Positions 54,907-63,858 of a stretch of 64,000 nucleotides of DNA are shown one piece after another; positions within the stretch are counted from its first letter, which is position 1, and each line of letters starts with the position of its first letter. The stretch is from Candidatus Aalborgicola bjergmarkensis. Its GTDB lineage: Bacteria > Pseudomonadota > Gammaproteobacteria > Burkholderiales > Burkholderiaceae_C. The notes under the pieces are model-generated. The model searched no databases, was not told the origin of the DNA, and was given only the letters and a program-made list of their open reading frames with translations. Where the stretch lies: NCBI GenBank assembly GCA_016708725.1, contig JADJFE010000002.1, forward strand, positions 372,001-436,000. The letters are read 5' to 3'. Both the position numbers and the translations under genes were made by a program.

Positions 54907-55268
54907 GATCAGCGCACGCGGCTGGACAAGTATGGCTGTGTGCGCGGCTATCTGACCCGCTCAAAAAGTATTCAAGGCTTTCAGACCGGCGACATGGTGA
55001 AAGCCGAAGTAACCAAAGGCAAGAAGGCCGGTACTTACTCCGGACGGGTTGCGGTTCGGGCAGCGGGAAACTTCAATATCCGACCAGCAACGGTTTGGAT
55101 CAGGGCGTATCGCACCGTTTTTGCACCGTAGTGCAACGCGGGGATGGATACGGGTATTCACTGGTGGCAAAAACGGACGTGACAGGTGCGCCACCGCAGC
55201 AGGGGGATGCTTTGCATCCCGCGCTCTACCTCCCCGCCCTGAAGGACGGGGTTTCACGCGCAATCTGA
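54907..55268 (+). pseudogene. IscB-like HNH nuclease, C-terminal remnant with a frameshift
   Basis: Frame one encodes RLDKYGCVRG ... IQGFQTGDMVKAEVTKGKKA and GRVAVRAAGNFNI. After about 55085 the next frame continues LDQGVSHRFCTVVQRGDGYG to a stop at 55268. Both segments match the C-terminal region of IscB-type RNA-guided nucleases (the FQTGD-V-A-V-GKKAGTY-GRVAVRA-G-F and QGISHR-C-QR-DGYGY signature). The RuvC, bridge-helix and HNH parts are absent. The 3' end carries the CCTCCCCGCCCTGAAGGACG GGG hairpin typical of IS200/IS605-type ends. It is a dead fragment. Confidence 0.65.
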
Positions 55269-55741
55269 TGAAAAAACGCTTAATCCATTCGACTGCACAA
55301 ACGATGACCCATGCCAGTAACTGGTTGGATCTCGATAAAGTTGCCGAGGTAGAGATCAGTTCCGAAGATGTTCGTTATCCGATTGAGAATGCCCTGTCAT
55401 TGGATGGTGATCCCTCGGGTTGGGTTGCTGCCGAGCCTGGCGCGCAAACTCTCCGCTTGGTCTTCTGCGATCCGCGCCATATCAAACGGATTCGTCTGGT
55501 GTTTGTCGAAACCTATATCGCGCGTACTCAGGAATATGTGCTCCGCTGGTCGGGTGATGGTGGACACTCCTATCGCGATATCCTACGTCAGCAGTGGAAT
55601 TTCAATCCCGATGGGAACACCCGCGAAGAAGAAGACTACCGCGTCGATTTGCCTGGGGTCACGACACTTGAGCTACACATCATCCCAGAGATCAGCGGTG
55701 GCAATGCCATGGCCAGATTGGCGAGGTGGCAAGTGGAGTGA
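55268..55741 (+). CDS. Discoidin-like carbohydrate-binding domain protein
   Basis: This encodes 157 residues. The ATG at 55268 overlaps the TGA of the IscB remnant (TGATG). The sequence (ASNWLDLDKVAEVEISSEDV ... IRLVFVETYIARTQEYVLRW, DYRVDLPGVTTLELHIIPEI) is a beta-rich F5/8 type C-like fold without a signal peptide. I recall similar small proteins in many proteobacteria, annotated as carbohydrate-binding. Its normal GC content suggests it belongs to the chromosome and marks the right limit of the accessory array. Confidence 0.72.
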   Translation: MKKRLIHSTAQTMTHASNWLDLDKVAEVEISSEDVRYPIENALSLDGDPSGWVAAEPGAQTLRLVFCDPRHIKRIRLVFVETYIARTQEYVLRWSGDGGHSYRDILRQQWNFNPDGNTREEEDYRVDLPGVTTLELHIIPEISGGNAMARLARWQVE

Positions 55742-55909
55742 GTTCAAGGAGATTGGCGGAAATCAAATTGACCCGCACCACTCAGCCGTAATGATTGCCA
55801 AGCCGCCCCTCTTTGCCTCACCTACGACACCAACATCGCCCGCTGCTTTTGCCAATCATCGGGAATCGGCTGCCGCAAAACCGACTCCAGATTGATCCGA
55901 CTGATGCGT

Positions 55910-56497
55910 TCAGCTTCTGCTCAGAAGCCCGGCTTTCAGATCATCTTGTACAGGATTTTCGCCAATCCAAACCCTGAACAAAGCCTTACGGAAATCTTCG
56001 CCCGGGATTTCTTTGCCCTGTACCTTGCCATTGACGGTGACTTGTGTTCCCTTCCCAGGAACCCAGTCAATCAGAACGACCGAACCTGCTTTGACCTCGC
56101 CCATACTTTGCATAATCTCAGCAAGCAACTTCACGCGATCCTGAATGGACGCCATCTCACCAGCACTGGTATTGTCTTCGATAGCCGAAGAAAATGCCTT
56201 GGCAAAGGTGTGACCATCAGCGTCCTTGAGCAGATGCAAAGCGATGCGTTGGGGGCCCCTGGCAGCCAGTATGGCACTGGCATTGCTCGATTTCTCGCCC
56301 ACATAGAGCGCTGCGACATAGCGCTTGCCGAATTTGCTGCGCACACCGGTACCGTTGAGGACCAGATCAGCATTTGCGACCTTGACGTTTTCATCAAATC
56401 TGGTACCTTCGACCTCAACGGCCAGAGCTAGATTCAATGTGACTGCCGTCGCAACGGCCACGAACAGGGGTTTCAAAGGTTTGAAAGAAGAGGTCAT
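55910..56497 (-). CDS. Chalcone-isomerase-fold periplasmic protein
   Basis: This encodes 195 residues with a signal peptide (LFVAVATAVTLNLALAVEVE), followed by a chalcone isomerase-like domain (PF16036 type): LVLNGTGVRSKFGKRYVAAL, a central KAFSSAIEDNT region and a C-terminal KALFRVWIGENPVQDDLKAG. Bacterial members are not true chalcone isomerases; a lipid-binding or envelope role is suspected. It is monocistronic. Confidence 0.85.
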   Translation of the reverse strand: MTSSFKPLKPLFVAVATAVTLNLALAVEVEGTRFDENVKVANADLVLNGTGVRSKFGKRYVAALYVGEKSSNASAILAARGPQRIALHLLKDADGHTFAKAFSSAIEDNTSAGEMASIQDRVKLLAEIMQSMGEVKAGSVVLIDWVPGKGTQVTVNGKVQGKEIPGEDFRKALFRVWIGENPVQDDLKAGLLSRS

Positions 56498-56999
56498 GAT
56501 AATCTCACTTTAAAAAATTAAACAAGAAAAAAATTAACGTTTTCGAGGTGATTCATAGTCGCACGCCAGACGCTCTCGCAAGAGCCACTGGCACCTGCGG
56601 ATTGCCATCACTTCAAGACAATCCGCTGAGCTTACTGACTGGTTCCGGTTGCCAACACGTCACCTATCAAGCCGACTACGGACACTATAGTACGACCGTT
56701 CTATTCGATTAGCAATATGAGCGCAAGTGTTTGTTAGACCGAGCTCTCAAAGAAAGTCAGAAACGCTTGCTTTGATCGCAATATTTCGATCTGTATGATG
56801 GATTTGACCGTTTGACCAGACCGCCATTGCGGTTTTTGAAGTATTCACCGACCAAGTCGAATCGAAACTGCGCTTTTGCAGCCGTTGTTGTACCGTTGTT
56901 GTGCCGTTTTGTTGACCGTGCGTGCATTGAGCGCGGTCAGCGTATGGGAGTCATTATTTTCCAATGCACGACAATCCGGGTTCTGCTCACAATAACGCC
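56498..56999. other. Intergenic region between divergent genes
   Basis: No gene is supported. The sequence ACTATAGTACGACCGTTCTA near 56685-56705 contains a -10-like TATAGT and an ACGACCGTTCT similar to one arm of the inverted repeat upstream of fadB. It could hold the promoters of both flanking genes. Confidence 0.4.
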
Positions 57000-58238
57000 A
57001 TGCAAACCAAGACTTTCTCCTTCCACCCTGTCATCTTCGCAATCGCCGCTGGTGCCCTGATTTCCGGATCGTCTTCTTCCGCGCGTGTGCACCACGCCAC
57101 CAGGACGGCCCCTGAGTCGAAGGCAACGGCAGCCGTAAACACGAAACCCCCACTGCCTGCCCAGACCGTTGGGGGGGCACTGCAGTTGTCCGCCAAAGCG
57201 TGGCTGCTAATGGATTTCGACTCCGGTGAAGTGCTCGCCTCGGCCAACGCTGACGAACCCCTGCCGCCTGCATCACTCACCAAAATGATGACCAGCTACC
57301 TGGTCGAGCGGGCGCTGGGCTCTGGCAAGCTCAAGCAAACCGACCTGGTCTCGGTCAGTCAAAACGCCTGGTGTCGAGGGTCGAGCACCGAGTCGTGCAT
57401 GTATCTCCCACTGAACGGCCAGGCCACGGTGATAGACATCCTGCGTGGCATCATCATCCAGTCGGGCAACGATGCATCCAAGGCGATTGCAGAGCACATG
57501 GCAGGCTCCGAAGAGGGTTTTGCCAAGCTGATGAATGCAGAAGCCATGCGCCTGGGCATGACGCACGCGCATTTTGTGAACGCAACGGGTCTGCCTGACC
57601 CGCAGCATAAGGCGTCCGCACGTGACCTCGCCATCCTGGCGCGCGCAATAATCCGCGACAGCGTCGACTACTACCCCCTCTACGCGGAACGCGAGTTCAA
57701 GTACAACGGCATCAAGCAAGGCAACCGCAATGCGCTGCTCTACACCGATCCCAGCGTTGACGGACTGAAGACTGGTCACACCGAAGCGGCGGGCTACTGT
57801 CTGGTCACTTCGTCCAGGCGCAATGGCATGCGCTTGATTACAGCCATACTGAACACCAGCAGTGCACAGGCACGTGCTGACCAGACGCGCGTGTTGCTGG
57901 GTTGGGGTTTCAGCAATTTCGAGAAGGTCTCCCCGATTGCGTTGGACAAAGTGGTCACCACTGCCAAGGTCAGCTTTGGCAAGGCAGACACAGTCCCGGC
58001 AGGGCTGGGGGTGCCGTGGTTGTTGACGGTGCCGCGCGGCCAGCAAGTGCAGACAACGGTTGAGGTCACACCGGGCCTTGAGGCGCCGGTGGCCAAGGGC
58101 ACCGTGATCGGCAAAGTGGTGGCGACTTCGACGGGTAAGCCGTTGGGTGAAGCGCCGCTTGTCGCACAGGCTGATGTAGAACGCGCGGGCCTGTTGCTGC
58201 GCGCCTGGCAACACATAACCAGGTTGTTTGGCAGGTGA
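57000..58238 (+). CDS. D-alanyl-D-alanine carboxypeptidase (PBP5/6 family)
   Basis: This encodes 412 residues. A signal peptide or anchor (FHPVIFAIAAGALISGSSSS) precedes a peptidase S11 domain with the catalytic SxxK (SLTK, residues 92-95), the SGN triad (IQSGNDASKAIAE) and KTG (DGLKTGHTEAAGYC). A C-terminal PBP5_C beta domain follows, and the end (RAWQHITRLFGR) looks like the usual amphipathic membrane-anchoring helix. The enzyme trims pentapeptides of peptidoglycan. Start choice between ATG 56964 and ATG 57000 is uncertain; 57000 gives a cleaner signal peptide. Confidence 0.92.
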   Translation: MQTKTFSFHPVIFAIAAGALISGSSSSARVHHATRTAPESKATAAVNTKPPLPAQTVGGALQLSAKAWLLMDFDSGEVLASANADEPLPPASLTKMMTSYLVERALGSGKLKQTDLVSVSQNAWCRGSSTESCMYLPLNGQATVIDILRGIIIQSGNDASKAIAEHMAGSEEGFAKLMNAEAMRLGMTHAHFVNATGLPDPQHKASARDLAILARAIIRDSVDYYPLYAEREFKYNGIKQGNRNALLYTDPSVDGLKTGHTEAAGYCLVTSSRRNGMRLITAILNTSSAQARADQTRVLLGWGFSNFEKVSPIALDKVVTTAKVSFGKADTVPAGLGVPWLLTVPRGQQVQTTVEVTPGLEAPVAKGTVIGKVVATSTGKPLGEAPLVAQADVERAGLLLRAWQHITRLFGR

Positions 58239-58480
58239 ACGCTGGCAGCCCGGCGTAAATCAAATCAACGGATAGCAAATACGAAACTTGGCTACGATAC
58301 CTGCATGTATCGAAAGTGAAACAATGATTGAGGAAGACGTTTCCTATTGGCAAATCGTATGGGCTGGGCGTTGGATGACCACACCCACCCGATTCACGGA
58401 AGCGGCCATCTTATGCTTAGTTGGAAACACGTCCAAACGCAGGTGCGCAGAGTTTGCTGAATCAACAAGGGCCTCCAACG
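58239..58480. other. Intergenic region upstream of the K+ channel gene
   Basis: A 56-codon frame from ATG 58324 exists but has no ribosome binding site or recognisable content. I treat the region as non-coding. Confidence 0.35.
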
Positions 58481-60142
58481 ATGCAAAAGAATAAAAAAGG
58501 TCCAGGCAGTGGATTGGTGGCGCTGCTGGTGTTGCTGCCAACGGCAGTGCTGTTGCTTGGTACGCTGTACATGCTGGGAATGGAACATCTGGAGAAAAGT
58601 CCACGCACCTTCTTGCAGAGCCTGCAGTGGGCATCAGAGACGATGACAAATACGGGTTACGGTGCAGATAATCGCTGGGACCACCCGTTGATGGCGCTGT
58701 TCGTCATCATCACGCCGTTCATTGGTCAGTTTCTTGTCTTCCTGATTTTTCCAGTGCTGGTACTACCGTACTTTGAAAAAAAGTTCGAGGTTCGGCTACC
58801 GAATGAACTACCGCCAATGGCAGGCAAGGTATTGTTCTATGGCTATGGTTCGGCCATTGAATCCGTGCTGGAGGAATTCGACAGCGCCAACAGCCCCTTT
58901 GTCATCTTTGAAGAGAACTTGCAACTGGCCCGAAACCTGCGTGACAGAGGCTACAGTGTGGTGTTTGGAAAACTGGCAGAGGATACCCGTGCAATTTCCC
59001 GTGTCGTTCAGGCGCGCGCCGTGGTTGCCAATGCTGGAGACCATGCAAACGCCACCTGCACGCTGCTGGTGCGTGAACTAGGCTACACGGGTATGCTGTT
59101 TGCCCTGGCGGAAGACCCGCTCTACCGCGCACCCATGGTGCAGATTGGTGCTACCGAAGTCTTCACGCCTGCGCATGTACTTGGAGCTGCTCTGGCTTCT
59201 CGGGCCAGTACCCGTATCAGTCCACCGGCCGAAGGCATGCATCTTCTTGGAGACCGGGTGGCATTGGCGGAGTTTCGGGTCAGTGCCGGAAGTCCGCTGG
59301 CCGGTCAGCGATTGGGCGATCTGCAGTTGCGTGAACGGCACGGGGTGTCGGTTATTGGCCAATGGCTGGGAGGAAGTTTCACTACCACCAAGGGGCCACA
59401 GACGCAGGTCGAGGCAGGTGCGATCCTGGTGGTGGTGGGCGGCCAAACCAGGCTCGAAGCCGTGGAGCGCATGGCGATGCCAATTAGCAGGTCTGGCCCG
59501 ATTGTGGTGGCCGGTTTCGGTGCCGTGGGGCAAAAGGTGGTGGAGATGCTCAAGGATGCTGGCGAAGCTTGCACTGTCATTGATCGGGTTGCCGGTACAG
59601 GCGTCGATGTGGTGGGCAGCGTACTCGAGCGATCCAGCCTCGACAATGCCAAGGTGCGCGAAGCCAGCGCCGTAGTACTGGCGCTTAGCGACGACGGCGA
59701 GTCGGTTTTTGCCACAGCGGCAGTTCGCTCCTATGCTCCGAAAGTACCGCTGATTGTGCGCGTGCTGCGTACACCCAACACGACCAGGCTATACCGCTCG
59801 GGAGCTGATTTTGCAATTTCAGTTGGACAGGTTGCTGGCCAGATTCTGGCCTACCACCTGTTGGGCGAGCAGACCATTCGAGTTGAAAACCGTGTCAAGT
59901 TCATACGAGTGAATGCGGCCAACCTGGTTGGCGAACATCCCTGGCGCTGCGAAGTGCTGGAGCGCACCGGTGCCAAAGTAGTAGCCGTGGAGCGAAAGAA
60001 TGAGGTACTGGTGGAGTTTGACGAAGGATTTGTCGTGCGCACGGATGACACGCTGTATGTGTGCGGTTCGGTAAACAGCCTTGAGCGCTATCAGCGCATG
60101 TTTGAAGCGCACAGTGGCGTGGGTGAGTCTATGACGAGTTGA
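58481..60142 (+). CDS. Two-TM potassium channel with duplicated RCK (TrkA-N/TrkA-C) domains
   Basis: This encodes 553 residues. TM1 (about 12-33), a pore loop with selectivity filter TNTGYG (56-61), and TM2 (about 70-97) make an Ion_trans_2-type pore. A first RCK domain follows (GKVLFYGYGSAIESVLEEFD, degenerate dinucleotide loop), a TrkA-C-like segment, a second RCK with a canonical GFGAVGQKVVEML loop and Asp further on, and a final TrkA-C. The architecture is that of ligand-gated K+ channels controlled by nucleotides or ions. The ATG at 58481 gives the expected short cytoplasmic N-terminus. Confidence 0.88.
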   Translation: MQKNKKGPGSGLVALLVLLPTAVLLLGTLYMLGMEHLEKSPRTFLQSLQWASETMTNTGYGADNRWDHPLMALFVIITPFIGQFLVFLIFPVLVLPYFEKKFEVRLPNELPPMAGKVLFYGYGSAIESVLEEFDSANSPFVIFEENLQLARNLRDRGYSVVFGKLAEDTRAISRVVQARAVVANAGDHANATCTLLVRELGYTGMLFALAEDPLYRAPMVQIGATEVFTPAHVLGAALASRASTRISPPAEGMHLLGDRVALAEFRVSAGSPLAGQRLGDLQLRERHGVSVIGQWLGGSFTTTKGPQTQVEAGAILVVVGGQTRLEAVERMAMPISRSGPIVVAGFGAVGQKVVEMLKDAGEACTVIDRVAGTGVDVVGSVLERSSLDNAKVREASAVVLALSDDGESVFATAAVRSYAPKVPLIVRVLRTPNTTRLYRSGADFAISVGQVAGQILAYHLLGEQTIRVENRVKFIRVNAANLVGEHPWRCEVLERTGAKVVAVERKNEVLVEFDEGFVVRTDDTLYVCGSVNSLERYQRMFEAHSGVGESMTS

Positions 60143-60271
60143 GGTCGCACCGAGCGTGGCAACCGTCCTGATTTTTTGGAGTACGGGAATTGAACAAGCT
60201 TTTGGATGCCGCCATCTGTGTTAAATTTGAAAGGTAGTAACATTTGACTACTAGCCGAATTGGAGCAAAAA

Positions 60272-60589
60272 ATGAGCCCTACCAGCATCGTGAGTAAACC
60301 CACCAGTTTGAAATTGCCAGCAGCGCTTAAAACGCAACTTGAGAATGACGCCCAGAAGGCGGGATTAAGCCTGCACGCATTCATGGTGCAGACCCTAGCC
60401 GACTCGGTGCGCCGCACTCGTTTGCGTGAAGCATTTACGCGAGACTCTATGGTTGCATTGAACGACATGAAGACCAGCGGGTCGGGCTACGAACTTGGTA
60501 ATGTTCGTGCCTATTTTTCAGACTTGACCAGTCACCGCAAAGGGCAGAAAACCAAGCCGCAAGACCTTGCGCCAACGCAATTGGGCTGA
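60272..60589 (+). CDS. RHH/CopG-like antitoxin
   Basis: This encodes 105 residues starting at the ATG at 60272. The N-terminal part SLKLPAALKTQLENDAQKAG-LSLHAFMVQTL is a ribbon-helix-helix DNA-binding domain. A Lys/Gln-rich C-terminal tail probably binds the toxin. It lies 5 bp upstream of the ParE-like gene and should repress the operon. Confidence 0.87.
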   Translation: MSPTSIVSKPTSLKLPAALKTQLENDAQKAGLSLHAFMVQTLADSVRRTRLREAFTRDSMVALNDMKTSGSGYELGNVRAYFSDLTSHRKGQKTKPQDLAPTQLG

Positions 60590-60594
60590 TTGTC

Positions 60595-60897
60595 ATGTCG
60601 CGTGTATTCCTGAGCCAGGCAGCATTCAACGACCTTCTTCGGCTGGAGGAATTTCTTGTCGAGTCAGATGATCTGATGGCTGGTGAGTTGCTGGATTTCA
60701 TCCTGGACGCTTTGCAAGTTTTAACGCATCAGCCCTGTATTGGACGGCCAGTTGAGGGGGGGCTGCGAGAGCTCATTATTTCGCGTGGGCACAGCGGTTA
60801 TCTGGCGCGCTACGAATTCGACGATGACCGCGATCTGGTTCTTGTGGCACGCATTCGCCATCAACGGGAATCTGGGTACTCGGATGGTGAGCTTTGA
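60595..60897 (+). CDS. ParE/RelE-family toxin
   Basis: This encodes 100 residues of the ParE/RelE superfamily (FLSQAAFNDLLRLEEFLVES, GRPVEGGLRELIISRGHSGY, VLVARIRHQRESGY). It partners the RHH protein just upstream. The TGATG at its end opens a 30-codon frame (60897-60989), which I consider unsupported. Confidence 0.9.
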   Translation: MSRVFLSQAAFNDLLRLEEFLVESDDLMAGELLDFILDALQVLTHQPCIGRPVEGGLRELIISRGHSGYLARYEFDDDRDLVLVARIRHQRESGYSDGEL

Positions 60898-61004
60898 TGA
60901 AAGGGAAATCACCTGGGCATTCGCATGAAATTGACCACAACGGCCTGATCGACTTACTCAAGCCGCTGCGCGTGAATACATGGCTTTAAACCATCCCCAA
61001 AACA

Positions 61005-62075
61005 CTACGGTAGCAGCCCTTTGTACAAAAAGAACCCGTAGGAACCAACCAGTCCCACACCCAGAAAACGCGGCAGTCGCCCCATGATGACGATAGACAA
61101 AAAATGCGATGCAGTCGCACCCAAAATCAGGTAGATGCCAACCTGGAAAAAATCGGGAATGTTGATGGTATCAAACAGGGCAAACAGCCCGATGCACATG
61201 GGAATGCAAATGTGGCCGTCACCCACCTGGGAACTTACCACAATGTCCTGGCGCCCTTTGTAGGTGTAGTACAAAGCGATAAAGGCATTGGGCAGTACCA
61301 TGAGCGCACCGCTGAGCCAGCCCAGATAGGCAGGATTGAAAGTACTTTCCCCGAGTTTGGACACCCAGGCCACCAGATGGTCCACGCTCTGGTACACACC
61401 CCAGGCAGCCAGGGCAATCAGGGTCAGGTCAAACACGATGCTCCATTGGAACGAGCGGTTTTTACGCACGTTGTTTTTTAAAATTTCAAACACGTGCAGA
61501 ATCTGCCAAAACACAAACAGTCCCACTAACACCAGAGCGTCGTAAAAATCCAGTACCTTGTCCTTACCCAGTGCCCACAGCGTGCCGGTGAACAGGAACA
61601 CAGCCACCAAGGTGAACAGCATGTCCAGCCGATACAGACGGTACACATCACCCGATGGTTTGGCTTTGGGGGATGAACCTTTCTTCTTCGTGCTGACCAC
61701 TGCCGGAACAGCGGTAAATATGGCGCTTAAACCCAGTATCAGCGTGAGATTGGTTACGTTATTGACAATACAGTTCTCAATCACCAGTCGACCATTACCC
61801 CCGGAACGACTCATGACAAAAGCAAACACCAGGTTCGCAAAGCCCGAGCAGTAAGGCATGATAAGTGTTCCCACCACCGTGCCTTCAAAACCCTTGTTTT
61901 CAATGACGCTCAACCGCCAGATCATCAAAGCCGATGCAAGCGCAAATAAGATAAAGGAGCAGAGCGGATTGTTCAGGTACTCAAGGAGTTGCTGTAAATA
62001 TTTCAGCACAATGGCGTTGGGAAGTGAGATAAATCCGAAGGATAAGGGTTTTTCGCACGTTTTCCGCTCGTACAT
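61005..62075 (-). CDS. CaCA-type sodium/calcium exchanger-like membrane protein
   Basis: This encodes about 356 residues with roughly ten transmembrane helices in two halves, as in the Ca2+:cation antiporter superfamily. Alpha-repeat-like motifs are GFEGTVVGTLIMPYCSGFAN followed by IENCIVNNVTNLTLILGLSA, and in the second half GWLSGALMVLPNAFIALYYT with SSQVGDGHICIPMCIGLFAL. The acidic ion-binding residues of classical members are partly replaced (for example E in VIEN), so specificity is uncertain. The ATG at 62075 is used; the frame is open to 62117. It is divergent from the next gene. Confidence 0.75.
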   Translation of the reverse strand: MYERKTCEKPLSFGFISLPNAIVLKYLQQLLEYLNNPLCSFILFALASALMIWRLSVIENKGFEGTVVGTLIMPYCSGFANLVFAFVMSRSGGNGRLVIENCIVNNVTNLTLILGLSAIFTAVPAVVSTKKKGSSPKAKPSGDVYRLYRLDMLFTLVAVFLFTGTLWALGKDKVLDFYDALVLVGLFVFWQILHVFEILKNNVRKNRSFQWSIVFDLTLIALAAWGVYQSVDHLVAWVSKLGESTFNPAYLGWLSGALMVLPNAFIALYYTYKGRQDIVVSSQVGDGHICIPMCIGLFALFDTINIPDFFQVGIYLILGATASHFLSIVIMGRLPRFLGVGLVGSYGFFLYKGLLP

Positions 62076-62128
62076 GATTGTCACGTGCGTACTTGAGTAC
62101 ACTGTGTATTTTTGCACGCATACCCCCT

Positions 62129-62671
62129 ATGAACACCACCTTCGATCTCCCGGCTGACGATGTCGCTGAACGTATCGTTCGCTACTTTCAATCAGAAGGC
62201 TTTGCTGGTATTACCGAGGCTTTGATTGTGCGTATCCGCTTGATCAAAGGCGACCAACAGGAGGTCGATGCTGCGTTTGACCGGGCCGTGAATCGCGAAG
62301 TAACGCCGCCAATACGCGAGTTTTTTGAAATCCGCCCTTATGGTTATTTCTCGCAGGAGCGTGACTTCCCGGCCGCAAAAGCAGCGTTCGCGGGTGATTT
62401 TGGTGTTGGCCTGCGCCGCGAACTGCCCGCCATCTACTTTGACAATGCACCTGTAGTGGTTGACGACGCGCTCGCAACAGGCACCAAGTACGACGCCATG
62501 CTCAAACTGCGTGACAATGTGGATGGGTACGCCATGGCGATATTGCTCAACGACCCTAACTCTTCCTTTTTCGAGTATCTGGGTGCCCACAGCACCTACG
62601 ATTGGAATCAGATCATGGGCGACTTCGGTGCGGCCGCCACTGCGTTAGCCCTGGATACCGATCTACTTTGA
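62129..62671 (+). CDS. Protein of unknown function
   Basis: This encodes 180 residues starting MNTTFDLPADDVAERIVRYF. It is an acidic alpha/beta protein with no signal peptide or membrane helix (YFDNAPVVVDDALATGTKYD and YLGAHSTYDWNQIMGDFGAA). I do not recognise a family. It lies 28 bp upstream of a GGDEF-domain gene on the same strand, so a joint signalling role is possible. Confidence 0.7.
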   Translation: MNTTFDLPADDVAERIVRYFQSEGFAGITEALIVRIRLIKGDQQEVDAAFDRAVNREVTPPIREFFEIRPYGYFSQERDFPAAKAAFAGDFGVGLRRELPAIYFDNAPVVVDDALATGTKYDAMLKLRDNVDGYAMAILLNDPNSSFFEYLGAHSTYDWNQIMGDFGAAATALALDTDLL

Positions 62672-62699
62672 ACGTTATCCTGAAACAACACGATAGGCG

Positions 62700-63767
62700 A
62701 TGGGCAAGGTAGCACGTTCAGCAGAGTATCTGTTAGACCAACTCGGTGAATTGAGTTCATTTCTGACCAGTCGTCCGTTACAGGGTCACGACTATTTTGA
62801 GAGGCCACTGCAGATCATTCATCAGGCGCTGGGTTTTCATATCAGCGTTCTCTACCGGATCACCAATGTGGTAGAGAACGATTTGATTCTCGAGGTAGCT
62901 GCAGTTTGCAACCCCGAGCATATCCGTCCCGACCTACAGGTGGGAGTTCGACACAACTTGGATATGAACAATCCACCACCCCAATTTACCAACGAAGTCA
63001 GAGCCTTCCGCAATCGCAGTGTTTCGGCGATTAACGTGCCAGGATGGGGCTGTGACATTGTTGGCTGCGTCTATTTGCCGGAAAACCTCGGCAATGGCTA
63101 CCTGCTGGGTGGCGACTTCTTCGGTGACGAGTCGGATATTCAGCCCCGCGAGGTGCATGTGTGCGAGGTAATGTGCAATCTGCTGAGTTCAGTGTTGATG
63201 AAGACGCAATTCGAGAAACTTGCCAGTTTCGACGGACTGACCGGCCTGTTAAACAGCCGCACCATTCGCGAGGAAGTAGAAAAGGCCTTCCAGCGACAGA
63301 AACGGCGCGGCGACAATCTTGGTGCATTGGCCCTGGCCGATATTGATTTCTTCAAGAAAATCAATGATCAGTACGGTCATATCCAAGGCGATTCGGTGTT
63401 GCAAGAGGTCGGCCAGATTCTTGACTCTGAAATACGTCGGCATGTGGATGTGGCTGGCCGCTACGGTGGCGAAGAGTTTTTGCTGATTTTTGGCGACACC
63501 GGGGCCAATCAGGTGCTTACGCTGATCGAACGGTTGCGGCAGAAAATCGCCGACCATGCGTTCAAAAGGATCTCCGTTGATGGTCGTCCGGTGGACGGAG
63601 AATTTCTTCGAGTCACTATGTCGTTTGGCATCGCCAACCTGCACGACCCTTTGGCCAGCAGCAGCCAAGAGATTGTCGCCCGCGCCGATGCGGCGCTGTA
63701 CGCTTCAAAAAACGCCGGACGTAACCGCGCTACTCTGGCCGCATATGGTTGTTCATCGGGCGTCTGA
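62700..63767 (+). CDS. Cytoplasmic diguanylate cyclase, GAF-like plus GGDEF
   Basis: This 355-residue soluble protein has a GAF-like sensor region (about 20-165) with three cysteines (AVCNP, GCDIVGCVYL) that could bind a metal or respond to redox, and a GGDEF domain (about 175-345). The signature is RYGGEEF, the active GGEEF variant, with an I-site RHVD five residues before it, so active synthesis of c-di-GMP with feedback inhibition is expected. The preceding gene of unknown function is probably co-transcribed. Confidence 0.88.
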   Translation: MGKVARSAEYLLDQLGELSSFLTSRPLQGHDYFERPLQIIHQALGFHISVLYRITNVVENDLILEVAAVCNPEHIRPDLQVGVRHNLDMNNPPPQFTNEVRAFRNRSVSAINVPGWGCDIVGCVYLPENLGNGYLLGGDFFGDESDIQPREVHVCEVMCNLLSSVLMKTQFEKLASFDGLTGLLNSRTIREEVEKAFQRQKRRGDNLGALALADIDFFKKINDQYGHIQGDSVLQEVGQILDSEIRRHVDVAGRYGGEEFLLIFGDTGANQVLTLIERLRQKIADHAFKRISVDGRPVDGEFLRVTMSFGIANLHDPLASSSQEIVARADAALYASKNAGRNRATLAAYGCSSGV

Positions 63768-63858
63768 CGTGAATCGGTGGACGCCGTATTGCCGTGGTTT
63801 ATCCTGTTCAAGAAGCTACGCATTGTGCGATGGTCGATACCAAACACAACATTCAGCC

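Noticed and set aside
42545..55268. CRISPR array
   Set aside because: The repeats are ~190 bp, irregularly spaced by genes, and contain internal inverted repeats; there are no short regular repeats with unique spacers and no cas genes.
58324..58491. Short frame (56 codons including stop) upstream of the K+ channel gene
   Set aside because: It has no ribosome binding site and overlaps the likely leader of the channel gene; its composition is not convincing.
60897..60989. 30-codon frame overlapping the ParE toxin stop
   Set aside because: It is too short, has no recognisable content and no ribosome binding site of its own; TGATG overlaps arise by chance.
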